Assembly: GCA_017987975.1 (NCBI GenBank)
Contig: JAGNSQ010000018.1
Location: forward strand, 1 to 37,397
DNA from: Saprospiraceae bacterium
Lineage (GTDB): Bacteria; Bacteroidota; Bacteroidia; Chitinophagales; Saprospiraceae
Length of the DNA stretch: 37,397 bases
Direction: 5' to 3'
Positions 36,466 to 37,397 of this stretch are shown one piece after another. Positions within the stretch are counted from its first letter, which is position 1, and each line of letters begins with the position of its first letter. The notes under the pieces were generated by a model. That model did no database searches and was not told the DNA's origin. It saw only the letters and a program-made list of their open reading frames with translations. Made by a program: the position numbers and the translations under genes.

Positions 36466-37397
36466 ATCATAAAAGTATTTCACTTACTGACCAAGTCTAC
36501 CTAACATCCTATACCCGATTTCAATTGACATGGCTTATCCTTCTCTATTTTGGGTTGGCCATCCAATTTTTCTCCATCTTCGAACTTATCTTCCTTCCCA
36601 GTCAATGGGCCCTTGGCCTCTCATTTACACTCATAATCTCCGGCACCCTTGGGTCCACCTTGATGTATGAGAACAGAAAAAAAATAACAGGACAACCTCT
36701 TTATACCCTTTATGGAAACATCAGACAGAAAAAATGGAGTGCCTGGCTGCTCGCTCTATTATTGACTGCTTTTTATGTGTTATTATACCTCCAACCAGAG
36801 TTGCTTGGCCTTAAAAAAAACAGTGCTGCCAATTCTGGTCTGATCGGATTATACGATGGCCTAAGTTATTGGATAAAAGGAAAACCGGCTTCAGAGTGGT
36901 TTGTATATGGTATATTGTACACACTTGCCATAACCACCTTGGGTATAAGAGTATTGTTTAAATTCAAACACAACCACTATCAGGTATACAGAACCCTTAG
37001 CATCATTTTTTTTCAGTTGATTTTTGCCTTTCTATTACCGGAAATATTACAAGCTTTTAACAAACCCTATGTTGACCTTAAAAATTTCTGGCCTCTTAAT
37101 TACTACTTCTTTTTTGATTGGAACATCGATCAGTTGCTGGCTTCGGGCCAGTTCGGATTTTTTATACTTGGATGGGGAACCTTTGGGTTCCTTGTGTTAA
37201 CTCCACTCTTTACCTATTATTTTGGCAAACGTTGGTATTGTTCCTGGGTGTGTGGTTGTGGGGGACTCGCAGAAACTGTTGGTGATGAATTCCGCCATCT
37301 ATCCAACAAATCTAAGAAAGCATGGCAGCTTGAAAAATATTCAATTTATTCTATTCTTGTACTTGTGGTTGTTATGACCTTGTTGATTTTAATAAGT
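36462..37397 (+). CDS. NapH/CcoG-like membrane 4Fe-4S protein (partial, runs off the window)
   Basis: An open frame starts at the ATG at 36462, overlapping the oxidoreductase stop, and continues to the last base: 312 codons with no stop. The product begins MNHKSISLTDQVY and has about five hydrophobic segments. Near residue 260 it carries GKRWYCSWVCGCGGLAETVGDE, the cysteine motif found after a membrane helix in polyferredoxins such as NapH, NosR and CcoG. Ferredoxin-type CxxCxxCxxxCP motifs would be expected beyond the window. It likely moves electrons between quinone or a flavoprotein and a periplasmic or membrane partner; the specific role is unknown. Confidence 0.85.
   Translation, partial: MNHKSISLTDQVYLTSYTRFQLTWLILLYFGLAIQFFSIFELIFLPSQWALGLSFTLIISGTLGSTLMYENRKKITGQPLYTLYGNIRQKKWSAWLLALLLTAFYVLLYLQPELLGLKKNSAANSGLIGLYDGLSYWIKGKPASEWFVYGILYTLAITTLGIRVLFKFKHNHYQVYRTLSIIFFQLIFAFLLPEILQAFNKPYVDLKNFWPLNYYFFFDWNIDQLLASGQFGFFILGWGTFGFLVLTPLFTYYFGKRWYCSWVCGCGGLAETVGDEFRHLSNKSKKAWQLEKYSIYSILVLVVVMTLLILIS

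Overview
The window looks like a chromosomal segment of a Bacteroidota bacterium. The evidence is the gene set and order (tRNA-Thr/Tyr/Gly/Thr-tuf, tRNA-Trp-secE-nusG-rplKAJL-rpoBC), promoter elements of the Bacteroidota type (TAnnTTTG on the coding strand), and closely packed operons with ATGA and TAATG junctions. A member of the Saprospiria/Chitinophagia side of the phylum is my guess; the sequence alone does not settle the order. No insertion sequence, phage, CRISPR array or rRNA gene was seen.

Layout. (1) 1-740: the 3' end of an unknown gene, then riboflavin synthase on the plus strand, facing rpoC across a bidirectional terminator. (2) 764-14063, minus strand: the core information-processing block. 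It is read from a tRNA promoter near 14050 through tRNA-Thr(TGT), Tyr, Gly, Thr(GGT) and tuf to a terminator, then tRNA-Trp, secE, nusG, rplK, rplA, rplJ, rplL, rpoB and rpoC. (3) 14396-21302, minus strand: a TetR-controlled efflux operon with a TolC-like outer membrane protein, an HlyD-like adaptor, two ABC ATPases and two ABC-2 permeases, resembling a split YbhFSR/YbhG system. Its promoter carries two tandem palindromic operators. (4) 21406-22071: a secreted or membrane PAP2 phosphatase. (5) 22174-34245: a sulfur-oxidation island. A minus-strand operon encodes two YeeE/YedE half-transporters, a membrane-anchored TsdA-type dihaem cytochrome c, a secreted single-cysteine DsrE-like protein, a Tat-exported SoxB-like hydrolase, a porin-like barrel and a DUF1801 protein. 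Next to it lie a CstB-like persulfide dioxygenase-rhodanese, a human-type (SQOR-like) sulfide:quinone oxidoreductase, a TauE/SafE exporter, and a second, divergently transcribed CstB-like gene. (6) 34370-37397, plus strand: a coupled operon of a DUF547 protein, an FAD/NAD oxidoreductase and a NapH/CcoG-like membrane iron-sulfur protein cut off by the window end.

How it may work together (inference). SQR makes persulfide from sulfide, the CstB proteins convert persulfide to thiosulfate/sulfite, and TauE may export sulfite or related anions; this matches the logic of the staphylococcal cst operon. The YeeE-TsdA-DsrE-SoxB operon may then process thiosulfate. SoxXA, SoxYZ and SoxCD are absent from the window. 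The most interesting possibility is therefore a reduced Sox-like pathway in which the DsrE cysteine replaces SoxYZ as carrier and the TsdA-type cytochrome replaces SoxXA.
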